From Takakia lepidozioides (Eukaryota; Streptophyta; Takakiopsida; Takakiales; Takakiaceae): a stretch of DNA of 64,000 nt. The notes under the pieces are model-generated. The model saw nothing but the letters and a program-made list of their open reading frames with translations, searched no databases and was not told where the DNA came from. Made by a program: the position numbers and the translations under genes. This document shows positions 25,595 to 38,225 of the stretch, in pieces (position 1 is the first letter of the stretch; the number at the start of each line of letters is the position of its first letter). The stretch covers positions 37,677,053-37,741,052 of the forward strand of contig CM060732.1 of assembly GCA_030704615.1 (NCBI GenBank), given 5' to 3'.

Positions 25595-28260
25595 CTGCAA
25601 AAAGTGTGGAGGTGATCTTTGGAGAGTGACATTTTTATTTCAGAGTTGTTGCTAGATTTCTTAGTATCATTCAACCCATGATTTGTAGGCTGCAGTTCCT
25701 AGTAGTAAATTTTTCTTTAGGGTGGAAAGTTTACCTCATGCAATCATGTACAGTACCAACCCCAGGATTCTAAAACAAATGGTCACTGGTTATCCAATGT
25801 ACATGTTGCTTATGGACAGAAATTTGCCAGAGAGTTCCTGATATTTGTTGGTCTTTTGCCTCAAGGACCATGTATCCAATTGTAAATACTAGGGTGTTGG
25901 TGCCTTGGCACAAATATTTGGGTTTGTAACAGTTAACTTCTAAAATTTGAGTTCAAGTGCGTTTCGAAAATTCAGTACTCTGCAAACTCCCACGATCTTC
26001 ATCCTTCGAAACAAAAACTGTTTGAATGCAAAAATCTCTTGTCAAGGCCACAAACATTACTGTCTCTGAGATTACATATATGTATGCATCAGTCTGACTC
26101 TGTACACTCCAGACAGCCAAACACTTAAGTGTTGGGTCTCAATAAATTCTTCCACTGCAGAGGGACGAATACAGTTAAAAGAATCTTATTGTCTCCCTGG
26201 GTCTGCCTCACCCTTCTTTCCCAGTGTCTTCAGTCAATAGTAGAAATTTGGATGTCAGAAATGGGATGTCGTAGAGGAGAGCCATGGCAGAACCATTCCC
26301 ATCCTAGAGGGCTGACATTCCACAGAGTCATCATTTGCAAGGCTACACAATTTCTGAGATGTCATGCTTGCCATCAAAGAGATGCTGTAGCCTTTATCCC
26401 ACAGGGTACCATACCTCCCAGTGGTGACAGAGATCACCACCCTAGTCCTTTGACAGCCAGCGGTATTGATTCATGAGTCTGAGCTTTAGTCTGCTCGCTG
26501 GACCGGTCTGGATAGAGATTGTACTCATAAGACGTTGTTTGCCGTAGCCTTGTGGCCATTGACCCCGCGCCCAGTTTGAGCGGGAAGGTCTGGATAGAGA
26601 GACAGAGACAAACCATAATTGATGTCGCTGTTACTCAGAGTCCTTACTCTGAATTTGTGAAAAGTCAAGTGAAGTTCTCCTTGATCTCCCTGTTAATTTG
26701 TGGAGTGTCATTGCTTTTATGTACATCTGCAACTCCATTTCTTTTGTGGATTATCCTCACAGAAATTGTAGCCTGCTTATGCCATTGGCACGTAAGATGT
26801 CTAGGGTGCATTGAAGTGCCCAGTTCAAGACAAAGTGTCACCCCATTGCAAAGAATTCGCCTGCACCCATGCCTACATGTAAGCTGGAATTTATAGTGCG
26901 AGCATTGTTGCTTTACAAGTCAATTGCAATTTCCAACTTTGCAAACTTCCCACTGCTCTGCATCTGCATATAAAGTTTAGAAATCATGTCCAGAAGAACT
27001 GGATGTCTGATCCTTCAACCTTCACAATATGACCCTTGTGTGATCTGTCTGACTTTATTTTCTAACACTTGGGTCCCTTAGTCAACCCATCATGTCAAGC
27101 ATGTTACTACACTAACTCATAGCAGTGTTATCAAAGCGACATAGCAGCAGATCAGTGAAGGATATTTGTGTAACAATTGATGGACACATTGCCAAAGCTT
27201 TAGCAGCACGCAATTTGTTCCGACCACACGAAGGCCATGAAGGTTGCTTGATGCAGCAATGTCTATGAAATCAGCAAGACTTGAGGTTATCCCTTGCACT
27301 CTGATTTCACAACTGTCATTGTGATTTGGATGTAAGCTGACTTTCTGCCTGTGGTGCAGTATGAAAATGGTGTGAATCTTTGATTGATCAAGCAGGCAGA
27401 GATTGGATGACAGAACTGGTAAAATCTCTGGAGAAGGGGTTTTGATGCGGCAGCCAAATCATGATAGTGCTTGCTGCTGCTCTTTACATAAAGATTATCT
27501 ACAGACTAGGGAGTTGTCCTTGCAATCACCATGACCTTCATTCATTTGAAGTCATAATACTGTAATTGAGACTTTATTCACACCATAGGTCTATAAGGAA
27601 GGTGCGGAGGTAATCTTTGGAGAGTGACATTTTTTATTTCAGAGGTGTTTCTTCGGATCATTCAACCCATGATTTGTAGGCTGCAGGTCCTAGTAGTAAA
27701 TTTTTCCTTAGGATGGAAAGTTTATCTCAAGCAATCATCAACCCCAGGATTCTAAAACAAATGGTCACTGGTTATCTAATGTACATGTTGCTTATGGACA
27801 TTAATTTGCTAGACAGTTCTGTTGGGCTTTTGCCTCAAGGATCATGCATCCAATTGTAAATACTAGAGTGTCGGTGCCTTGGCACAAATATTTGGGTTTG
27901 AAATAGCTACCTTCTAAAATTTGAGTTCAAGTGCGTTTCGAAAATTCAGTACTCTGCAAACTCCAAGCTCTTCATTCTTCAAAACAAATACTCTGAATGC
28001 AAAAATATCTTGTCAAAGAGTTTTTCCAAGCGTGCTACAAAATTACAGTCTCTGAGATTACATATATGATGCATACAGGCTGACTCTGTACCATACAGCC
28101 AAACACAAAGTATTGGGTCTCACTAAATTCTTCCATCCACTGGAGAGGACTGAATACTAAAGTTAAAAGGACCATGCATAGTAGGCCGGCATTGGAGCAG
28201 GCATCTGCTGTGTGAGTCAACAATTCCAACCATGCTAAACACCTAGAATCCATTCAGGGC
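25595..28260. repeat. Tandem duplication within the THIC 3' flank
   Basis: The block 25,595-26,150 (containing TCAACCCATGATTTGTAGG and TGGTGCCTTGGCACAAATA) recurs at 27,590-28,260 in the same orientation with about 10% visible differences. A third copy lies at 34,020-34,740 in the right duplication unit. Between the two copies are a mini-LINE and sequence with no supported gene. Confidence 0.8.
26518..26586 (-). mobile_element. 69-bp 5'-truncated LINE with target duplication
   Basis: The segment starting ATTGTACTCATAAGACG matches the 3' end of the LINE at 60,941-61,208. It is flanked on both sides by the 13-bp direct repeat GGTCTGGATAGAG (26,505-26,517 and 26,587-26,599), the signature of target-primed reverse transcription. 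Only the extreme 3' end was copied. Confidence 0.85.
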
Positions 28261-28299
28261 AAGGAAAGCATGTCAGCTTGATCTAAAAAAGCAAATGTG

Positions 28300-28830
28300 G
28301 CCATCAGAGGCGAGTTTGGTGAAAACTCCTGGAAGCTCTCGACTTGATGAATTCAAGGTCCAATGGTGTACTATCAGATACCCTACAATAATCGAAGCTA
28401 TTTCTTGGAAGCAAGGCCGTCTTGTTGACTCTGCTCAATGAAGCTGACCTTGAGGAGGTTGTCCAAAGCCATGATCCAAAGACTATGATGAAAATGAAGT
28501 TAGGCATAAAACTTCCCTGAACTTGTTTCCAGTCTGGGATATGGGTGAGAACCTTGAGGATCTCAAGGGCCTATCTACCCTCGGTACTAGACTGAAATTT
28601 TAAACCCAGGGCAGGAAGCCTACCTTTGAACAATTAACAAGACCATCGAATGTTGTCCCTGCACCACTTTCAAAATCTTGAGACTGAGCCTAAAGCCCTA
28701 GGATCTAATTGCTGAGCAGCTCACACTCAGCAGATTGAAGCTTGTGTGAAGGGCCTTGTAGAGGAAATCTGGAAAGCCAGAGCCAGTTGGAAGTCCCACT
28801 CCTCACAAAGGTGGTCTATGGCCACAAGGC
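28300..28830 (+). mobile_element. LINE C-terminal remnant, left-unit copy
   Basis: Broken plus-strand frames end in HTQQIEACVKGLVEEIWKAR, the tail of a LINE reverse-transcriptase protein, also seen at 35,325-35,385 and, inverted, at 61,085-61,145. Several stops are present and a segment found in the right-unit copy is missing. Confidence 0.65.
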
Positions 28831-29392
28831 CATGGGCAAACAACCTCTCATGAGTACATTCTCTCTCTGCATGAGGCACTATATCTTAGACAATATCTTG
28901 ATCAGTTGTAGTTTTGGGCTGCTTACAGTTGAGGGTCCCACTCTCCCTCTTATTTCATACATTTTTTTTTCCCATTTTCCCCTCTCTCTATGGATTGAGT
29001 TTTCTCTTAGAATTTGGATCCAACAGTCCATATGTGTATTTTGATGTATTTGCTTCTGCTCTGTTCACTTCTCTACATTGGCGCTTTAACTGAAACTCAT
29101 TCCATGCTTCAAAGAGGAGTGAGATCCATAGCAATCCTTCATGAATGCCTCAAAAATGGTATATGATCCTCATTCCAAAATCAGATGAACTACTTGAAAT
29201 GGTCGTCAATGAACAAGGCTATTGTGAAAGAAGTTCAAACTATCAAAGAATTTCTCAACCTGTTGGACGACCCAGCTAGACAAGTCCTGAAATACAATTG
29301 TGCACCTCTTCAGCAGCACTCCAGCAAAGCCACCTTGGTTGGACCACAGTTGCATGTTGTGTCTGCATCCCATCCACCTCGTATTCCATTGT
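28831..29392. other. 3' flank of the Uma2-like gene, no gene seen
   Basis: T-rich and CT-rich DNA shared in part with 35,620-36,610. The open frames have no recognisable domain. Confidence 0.5.
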
Positions 29393-30329
29393 CTACCCAT
29401 CTGCTACTGCTGCAGCAATTGATCTTCGGACGAAGAGATCTAAGATCCTTCGCTGTAACATCCATAAATCGATACTCAAGTGCTGACCAGCTAGGGAAGG
29501 CGGCACATCTGCGAGTGAAGGAAATACTACCTCTACCGGTACTTTGAGCATCGAACTGTTGGGAGATGAACACACATGCTCAGAAAAATTACGAGAGGTG
29601 CTTCTTGTAGCCCCTTGCTTTCGTGTGAAACAGAATAACTTGATAGTATGTCTCTCTTCCACTATAAGGATTCCTATGGCGAAATTGCACTTGGAGGTCC
29701 AATCTTTTAACTCCTGAAGGAGTGCGCTCCTGGACTCATTCCTGTACGCTACCTCGAGTACCACAGTTGGACAATCGTCCAATTGGGCACTCACTGGATA
29801 TATGCCCCCGTCGGGTTCTTTGATCCCCCTGGGTAGATGTACAGCTATATCATCGACAATGTCGAAGAGATGTTTTATGCCAAGCCGAATTAGCTCTACT
29901 ACAAATTGCCCCTTGACCCATCCGGAGACCTTGGCGTGGACACCACTAGGATCTCCGTATAGCATCACCCTCCCAACACCTACTTCGTCTCCTTCTTCCC
30001 AAGAGAGCCTCCAGTGTGCTTCTTGGGTGTCCACCCACTGCTCATATGTAGATCGAGAAATAGCTTCTGAAACCAGATATGGACCCACGTTCCATCTGCC
30101 GTCTTCTTTAAGAAGCAAATTGTACTCCACGATGGCCTCCTGAAGGCCAGAATCCAACAGATCTGTACATCACCAAAAATTTGTCAACGCATAAAAGAGG
30201 AAGAAGAGGAAGAGATTTGTGAGAGAGAGTTTTCATGATGGTGATAGAATTCTCACCAAACAACGATCGGCGTATCTTGGCATTGCGAAACCTCCACCTA
30301 AAGTTCACCAACAGATCAGACCAACCCAT
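29393..30329 (-). CDS. Uma2-like PD-(D/E)XK nuclease-fold protein
   Basis: Two exons, 30,257-30,329 and 29,393-30,162, join in phase across a 94-bp GT-AG intron and give 280 residues. The central part reads IAVHLPRGIKEPDGGIYPV, then PTVVLEVAYRNESRSALLQE and GILIVEERHTIKLFCF. An EPD acid, a beta strand carrying LEV, and a following helix with a conserved Trp are the core layout of the Uma2 / restriction-endonuclease-like fold of the PD-(D/E)XK superfamily. No transit peptide or membrane segment is obvious. Such proteins are abundant in cyanobacteria and occur in fungi; their role in plants is unknown to me. The start is the first ATG of exon 1. A decayed copy is at 36,608-37,745. Fold assignment is by motif only, and catalytic activity is not shown. 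Confidence 0.6.
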
Positions 30330-32390
30330 GCCTCACCTCACAGCCATACACGATACAATACCAAAGCCTCGCAAAACAGTCAGAGCCTTGCAAAGCAATA
30401 AGACCACAGTGTAAATCTCCTCACCCATCGTGCCGCTAGCCGTTGCCTGCCTGCTCCTTTTCAAATTTACGATTCGGGAACGATTGTTGCCTTTGCTCTC
30501 CCCCTCAACTCTTTGCTATCTCCGCTGCAGTCTTCATCTAGCACCCGTGTCTCGTAGTTGCTTCTTACAAGCTATCGCTTATCAATTAACCTGTGATCTG
30601 CAAGGCAATACAGGACAACATCTCCACAGGGATATATCCCAAGCGGGGCACCTGCGCTCTGTCCCACAAGCTAGCTTTTTCCTTTAGTCTTTATGCAATG
30701 CCCCGAAGCTCGACCCGTCGATTTTGACGATTTTTCAACCCGGATCGGCGTGCAACTATCCAACGCCTAGAGTTGGAGAAGCCGGAATGTGCCGGTCTTA
30801 TTTGCGCTCCGCTTCGGCGATTCTGGCAAGCTATTTCTCTTCGATTTTGGATGCTTGTGACTCAGTACGAGGCATTAATGCCCTACAGCCCTCCGATGTT
30901 GGTTTATTCTCAAATGGTCGGTTTTGTGGGCAGTGCCATTTCCTTGGCCAGGACCCCAATTCTGCCAGTGTTATTTTCAAGCGATGATAGAGGTTTGATG
31001 TGCTTGCAGGCAGGCATGAATGGGTTGGGATCTTCAGGAATCACGGTGGAAACAGGTATTGCCTGAAAGGCAATATAGCATGGGGATGGGTAGGGAGCAT
31101 GCAAAGACAAGATCACAGGTTGCAGAGTGGTGTGGTTATGGAACTGGTCCACCATATACCTACTAATGACAGTTTGCTGGATAGTTCCAATGAGAAAATA
31201 GGGCTGAAAAGTGAAAGATCCAGGCACAAGTGTAGAAGAGAGTTGACATGTTGAAAGTTTCTGGCTGCTTGTATATGACCTCGGAATCATTTGCTTGAAG
31301 AGTTGGAGTAAGTCCATAACAGTAGCGCATATGTATCACATCTCTGGGTAACCTGTCGGAACCCAGCCACGTACGTTGTTGCTTGTTTTCGTACCTGCAA
31401 CTGGAATGAATGAAGCATTCTTACTGATGGAATAATATGGTGGAGGTGAACATTCGCTGCATTACATTTGGGAGGTGATAGTTGATATGATTATGCAAAT
31501 TCTGCAAAGAAGATGAGGCATGCTTTGTTGTGGCTTGGAATTCAGATTAGTTGCAAACTTGGTTTGAGGTTGGAGCTGGGTCTGTTCTTGCAGAATATGG
31601 GTTTGGGTCTGCCTTTCCTTGGGTTGTGCATTTTCTCACTTACTACGATAGGCCAGATGGAGCGATTTGGGGATGATTTGTCTTGGCTTGCAGTCGTTTG
31701 TGTCTTTGATGCTTTTGACAGTGCTTTGATGCCCTGAGCTTGGGTGTTGTTGTCGCAGCAGCAAGTGGATATTCTATTGCTAGTAATTTTGTTCCAAAGC
31801 TGTCTGAGTGACCAAAAGTTGCCAAACGTGCAAATGGGTGGGTGCATCTTGAACCTTGGCTGGATGAACTTCAGCATCAGGAAAAGCACGGGGGTCAAGG
31901 TCATAACCTTCAGCCTCAACACCAGCGGCCTCTTGTTCAACCGGTGTGAACGGATATGGCTTCGCACGCATCTCCACGGAGCCAATAAGAATGCTGAAGG
32001 TGCTTTGTAAATTTTCAGTTTTTCTGGTCACATGGACCTTCACGGCATCCCTTTCCCTTCTCATAATCAAGAAAACTTGTTGTCTGAATTTTTTTTTAGT
32101 AGAATGTTTTGGATGCGAGCACGTGCTTGGTTGGATGTTACTAAGCAAATTTGGTCAAGATTTAATACAATCTGAGCCCACCCAACAAAAGTTCTGGCAG
32201 TTTAAAATGCAACCCGAGAATCTTGGCCTGGTTGGCTAGGCAGGTAAGGGTTCTCATTTCATGGGGATCTCAAAGAAAGACCTATGTACATATGTCACTG
32301 TGAGGGTCGAATCTCCGGGAGAAGTACAGACTTATTTCATGTTCGAATATATTTCGTGTGTTATCTGATCAAGTATCCACAGGCATACTT
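30330..32390. other. Intergenic between duplication units
   Basis: The first 230 bp (to about 30,560) match the right unit at 37,750-37,960. The rest is unique here. Open frames at 30,773-31,066, 30,910-31,317 and 31,542-32,148 overlap in both strands and show no family features. The minus-strand piece AKPYPFTPVEQEAAGVEAEG (about 31,910-31,970) is oddly protein-like but has no credible splice borders. Confidence 0.4.
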
Positions 32391-32427
32391 ACCTGGTTTA
32401 TCCCTGTCCTGACTTCATACTGGATGA

Positions 32428-32825
<398 letters not shown>

Positions 32826-33447
32826 ACTGACCGCCCTCTTGTGTTATGAAGCACAAGTCTGTCACAAATTACACAACTCTAGTACATCGGCAAGAACACC
32901 CCCTCCCTCCCTCTGCAGCATTGCTTACTAAGTTGTACACTACTGCTGGCTGCAAGGACCTCCCTTTACTCTCCCCTCTTTGCTAGTGTGACCTGCTGCA
33001 GGGATGATATTGATAACAAGTGTGACGTGGTTTAAGACTGGAGATCCACAGGGATCTTTGTTGGTTGGCTGTGGATTCCACTTCACCTTCTTTTGTTGCA
33101 GAAAATGCTACTACGGGCAAGAGACTTTAGGGGTGAGGATTTGAGCTCCCTCAAACCTCAAATTTGTTTGTATGTGTTAGTTTTGCACGCATAATGGTTG
33201 TTGTTTTGCTCTGAATGGGTTTGAAGGATCCATGAGCTTGTCCCTACTTGAAAGTAGTTGCCATTAAGGAGACACTAGAGCACTTCCTACTTCTATTGTT
33301 GCTTTTTCGGATTGTGGAAAATTAGCTGGTTGGGATGTAAATGTGTATGGTATGTCGATGTCACAGTAGAGAAACTCTAGTGTGTGCTTACATGTATTTG
33401 TAATGGCAATGGAAGAAGTTTGTTTGTCCTTTCTGAGCTGATTCTAC
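32826..33447. other. Rearranged pseudo-THIC 3' flank
   Basis: Holds the 49-bp inverted copy (32,845-32,893) of 24,779-24,826, then non-homologous CT-rich DNA. From about 33,310 homology with the true THIC 3' UTR returns, but the donor that reads GTAAGT in THIC is GTAAAT here (about 33,339). Confidence 0.7.
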
Positions 33448-33562
33448 TCAGCACCAGGGGTGCTTGCTCAGATGGTACCACTGGCAACCATGGCTACTAG
33501 AGCAAGCTGAGAGGGTCCCTTCGCACCTGAACAGGTTAATACCTGCGTAGGGAGCGTGCCAG
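33448..33562 (+). promoter_or_regulatory. Third TPP riboswitch aptamer, behind THIC pseudogene
   Basis: All core blocks survive: GCACCAGGGGTGCTTGCTC, GCTGAGAGGG, ACCTGAACAGG, TTAATACCTGCGTAGGGA and closing GCGTGCC. Compared with the THIC aptamer, one P1 base differs (CGGCACC to CAGCACC) and the variable P3 arm is shorter by about 12 nt. No intact coding region precedes it, so it has no obvious target. Confidence 0.92.
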
Positions 33563-34759
33563 ACCTTTCTGTGTTTGTGTATGCCACAGGCCCGTGACCT
33601 TCTATGTCTCTTGCGATTTCAAGGACTGTTTCATCGGCCAACCTTCATGAGGCACCCTGAATGGTAAGAACTGTGGTCAGTCATGCTCCAATATTTCTCA
33701 AGGTTCATCACTTTGTTTGAACGCTACTCTGCATTGTCTTGGATTGTGCATTTTGTGGAGTAATCCTTGCTGCATCTGAACCTTTCAATTCATAGGGAGC
33801 CCTGTAGTGAATGCTCTACCCATCAATCCAATGAAGTTCAAAAGCTGTCATGCTAATGAAGGAAGCCTCTGGGGCCACAAAAAGAGGAACAAAATGCTTC
33901 CCTGCCTTGTTGCTTAGAAAGACATATGCTGGTGTGGCTGCAAAAGTCAAGCTTTCCTGGTTCCATTAAGGAAATGTACAGAAGATGAGAGGGAGGGAGG
34001 AGAATATTTTCCCCCAAGTCCAGTCTGCAAAAAGTGGGGAGGTTATCTTTGGAGAGTGACATTTTTTATTTCAGAGGTGTTGCTAGATTTCTTAGGATCA
34101 TTCAACCCATGATTTGTAGGCTGCAGGTCCTAGTAGTAAATTTTTCCTTAGGGTGGAAAGTTTATCTCAAGCAATCATGTACAGTACCAACCCCAGGATT
34201 CTAAACAAATTGTCACTGGTTATCTAATGTACATGTTGCTTATGGACATAAATTTGCTAGACAGTTCCTGATATTTGTTAGGCTTTTGCCTCAAGGATCA
34301 TGCATCCAATTGTAAATATTAGGGTGTTGGTGCCTTGGCACAAATATTTGGGTTTGAAATAGCTACCTTCTAAAATTTGAGTTCAAGTGCATTTCGAAAA
34401 CTCAGTACTCTGCAAACTCCAAGCTCTTCATTCATCAAAACGAATACTCTGAATGCAAAAATATCTTGTCAAAAAGTTTTTCCAAGCGTGCCACAAACAT
34501 TACTGTCTCAGAGATTACATATATGATGCATACAGTCTGACTCTGTACCATACAGCCAAACACAAAGTGTTGGGTCTCACTAAATTCTTCCATCCACTGC
34601 AGAGGACTGAATACTAAAGTTAAAAGGACCATGCTTTGAACCTTAGTAGGCCGGCATTGGAGCATGCATCTGCTGTGTGGGTCAACAATTCCAACCATGC
34701 TAAACACCTAGAATCCATTCAGGGCAAGGAAAGCATGTCAGCTTGATCTAGAAAAGCAA

Positions 34760-35600
34760 ATGTGGCTGTCCGGGGTGAGTTTGGTGAAAACTCCCCGCAG
34801 CTCTCGATTTGATGAATTCATGGTCCAATGGTGTAATATCAGATACCCTACGATAATCGAAGCTATTTCTTGGAAGCAACACCGTCTTGTAAGGGTAGAT
34901 GAGATTTTCAGGTATCTGAATTTTTGCCAAGATGAATTGACTCTGCTCGATGAAGCTGACCTTGCGGAGGTTGTCCAAAGCCATGATCCCAAAGACTGTA
35001 TGATGAAAATGAAGTTAGGCATAAAACTTCCCTGAACTTGTTTACAGTCTGATATGGGTGAGAACCTTAAGGAGGATCTCAATGGCCTATCTACCTTCGG
35101 CACTAGACTGAAATTTTAAACCCAGGGCAGGAAGCCTACCTTTGAACAATTAACAAATGCAGAGAGGAAGACTATATCCATTTTCTGACACATTGTTTGA
35201 GATATTCTCAACAGAGAGTGACCCTCTTCAAGACCATCAAGAATGTTGTCCCTGCACCTCTTTCAAAATTTTGAGGCTGAGCCTAAAGCCCTAGGATCTA
35301 ATTGCTGGGCAGCTCACACTCAGCAGATTGAAGCTTGTGTGAAGGGCCTTGTAGAGGAAATCTGGAAAGCCAGAGCCAGTTGTAAGTCCCACTCCTCACA
35401 AAGGTAGTCTGTGGCCACAAGGCCACGGGCAAACAATCTCTCAAGAGTACACACTCTCTCACCCTTAGACAAACACTAGAACATTAGTTCTCATTCTTGG
35501 GTTCTAGTTTTGTTTCCTCTCTCATGTTTTCTTCGATTTTGTCCCATAAGCTCTATGAGCTTTCCGCGGACGTTATAAAGCACCATTTCATTTCATTTCA
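34760..35600 (+). mobile_element. LINE C-terminal remnant with 3' tail
   Basis: The plus strand contains a zinc-binding reverse-transcriptase C-terminus: CREEDYIHFLTHCLRYSQQR near 35,160-35,220, followed in another frame by AAHTQQIEACVKGL. The 3' end carries TTTCCGCGGACGTTATAAAG and an ATTTC repeat tail at about 35,585-35,600. Frameshifts and stops make it inactive. Its 5' end is lost. Confidence 0.7.
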
Positions 35601-35899
35601 TTTCTGCATGAGGCACTATATCTTGACCAGTATTTGGGCTGCTTACGGTTGAGGTCCCACTCTCCAGCTTATCTGATAGATTTTCTTTTCCCATTTTCCC
35701 CTCTCTCTGTGGATTGAGTTTTCTCTTAGAATGTGGATCCATACACTCCATATGCATATCCGATGTGTTTGCTTCTGCTCACTTCTCTGCATTGAGGCGT
35801 TAACTGAAACTCATTCCATGCTTCAAAGAGGAGTGAGATCCATAGCAGTCCTTCCTGAATGCCTCAAAAATGTTATATGATCTTCATTCTGAAAAGTAG

Positions 35900-36290
35900 A
35901 AGCATGGTATTGGAGGGAATCTCTGGCTATCCGTCAGTTAGTCTTCAGGTGCTTCAGATACCCCAGGCTTTGACTTCGTTTGTAAAATGGTGGGTGTGGT
36001 GGCATTGACCTCGGTGGAAACCACGGCAGGCAATGACTACACGCTTGGACTGTATTCACCTATCCTAAATCAGGTGAAATGCCTTGATGGTTAATGTAAC
36101 TATCAGGTAAAACCTTGTTTTGAGCCTAATTGAAAATGGTTGTCATTGAACTGGGCCCAGGCGGGATCCTTGGAAGATCCAGGTGACGCAAACATGGGGA
36201 AACAATACCTATAATCAATAGGTAACGTCTGTGTTCCATGCTTTCTCTCTATGATCTTTCCGCGGACGTTATAAAGCACCATTTCATTTC
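35900..36290 (+). mobile_element. Second LINE 3' end with the same tail motif
   Basis: It ends with the same TTTCCGCGGACGTTATAAAG and ATTTC tail (36,257-36,292) as the element at 34,760-35,600, but the upstream sequence differs. Upstream frames are broken. Confidence 0.5.
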
Positions 36291-36607
36291 TCTATCCCAA
36301 GAGGTCAGCTTTGGCCGCAAGGCTAGAAACACACACTGCCGCAGACATCGCCATCTCTTTGACGAGGCTACTGTAAAAGAAGTCCAAACTGTCCAATTGT
36401 GAGAACTACAAAACAACACACATCAATATGACCATTGTGGTCACCAACCAGGTTGTTTGACTGGTTACATACACAGAACCATACCAGAAGGGGAGAACTT
36501 TAGAGAGCGAGGACGTCAGCAAGAGGCAGCTTCAGGAATTTCTTGGGCTTTAACAGGAGGCTTTTTTGTCCTTTATGCTTGAAGTAATCAAACTGGTCTG
36601 AAAAGAG

Positions 36608-37745
36608 CTACAACAGCCCTGTCATGGATGAGATGCAAAGATACTCTTCAGCAGCACTCCAACGAAGCCACCACTTTGGTTGGACCACAGTTGCATGTTG
36701 TATCTGCATCCCATCCACCTCGTTTCCATTGTCTACCCATCCACTGCTGCTGATGCAATTGATGTTCGGGCGAAGAGATCCAAGATCTTTTGCAGTAACA
36801 TCCATAAATCAATAGTCTAAGCCAAGGAAGGCGGCACATCTGCAAGTCAAGGAAATACTACCTCTACTAGTACTTTGAGCATCGCCGTGTTGGGAGATGA
36901 GCACCTATGCTCAGAAAAATTACGAGAGGTGCTTTTCGTCGCCTCTTGCTTTCGTGTGAAACAAAATAACTTGAGACCTCTGTCTCTCTTCCGGGATGAG
37001 GATTCCTATGGCGAAATTGCATTTCGAGGTCCAATGTTTTAATTCCTGAAGGAGAGCGCTCCTAGACTCATCCTGTGCGCTCATTCCTGTGCGCTCATTC
37101 CTCATTCCTGTGCGCTACCTCGAGTACCACAGTTGGACAATCGTCCAATTGGGCACTCACTGGATATATGCCCCCGTCGAGTTCTTTGATTGCCCTGGGC
37201 AGATGTACAGCTATCCAATGCCAAGCCGAATTAGCTCTTCTACAAATTGCCTCTTGACCCAGCCGGATACCCGGGCGTGGACACCACCAGGATCTCCGTA
37301 TAGCATCACCCTCCCAACACCTGCTTCGTCTCCTTCTTCCCAAGAGAGCCTCCAGCCTCCAGTGTGCTTCTTGGGTGTCCACCCACTGTTCATATGTAGA
37401 TCGAGAAATAGCTTCTGAAAGGATATGGACCCACGTTCCATCTTCCGTTTTCATTAAGAAGCAGATTATACTCCTGGATGGCCGCTTGAAGGCCCAAATC
37501 CAACAAATCTGTGTATACATCAATAAAATTCTGTCAATTAAAAGAGGAAGAAGAAATCCAACAGATCTACGAATACATCACCAAAAATTTGTCAACACTT
37601 TAAAAAGGAAGAAGAGGAAGAAATTTCATTGAGAAAGAGATTTCATGATCGTGATAGGATTCTCACACTACGATCCTCGTATCTAAACCTTGACCTAAGG
37701 TTTTCCAACATAAGTATGGGACCAACCCGTGTCTCACCTCACAGC
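36608..37745 (-). pseudogene. Uma2-like gene, decayed duplicate
   Basis: Same two-exon layout as 29,393-30,329. The exon 1 start ATG has become ACG, frameshifts interrupt the body near 37,210 and 37,350, and part of the region before the EPD-like motif is deleted. Blocks such as YPVSAQLDDCPTVVLEVA and SRSALLQELKHWTSKCNFAI remain readable. A short tandem expansion (GTGCGCTCATTCCT) sits at 37,074-37,105. Confidence 0.85.
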
Positions 37746-38225
37746 CATACACAATACAATACCATAGCCTCGCAAAGCAATCAACACCACAATGTAAATG
37801 TCCTCACCCATCGTGCCCGGTAGCCGTTGCCTGCTTTTTTTCAACTTAACGATTCTGAAACGATTGCTAAGCGGAGCTCAACTCTTTGCTCTCCCCCGTC
37901 AACTCTTGGCTATCTTCTTCACTAAACTGTTCACATCTAGCGTGCCGCTATCCTATGTCTCCATTATGTGTTATCGTCCTCCCTTAGTTGTCGGCACCTC
38001 CTTTCTAAGGTCTACTAGCGCTTGCAGCAGTGTCCACCGCCGCCATAGCTCGGATCAGTATTTCCCATGGAAACCTACCAGCTCAAAATCAAGGAAAAAT
38101 TAGCCTATTGATACAATTTATACAAATGACTGTTTTGAGATATATATATATATATATATATATGGTCTTTTTCTGTCTCCTCTGTCAAAAACAGATCAAA
38201 TTCATAAAGACAAAAAAGGGGATGA

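Noticed and set aside
29393-30329. Bacterial contamination as the source of the Uma2-like gene
   Set aside because: It has a GT-AG intron and a decayed paralogue inside the same plant segmental duplication.
30773-32148. Genes in overlapping frames between the duplication units
   Set aside because: Frames on both strands overlap, none shows family motifs, and no splice borders are convincing.
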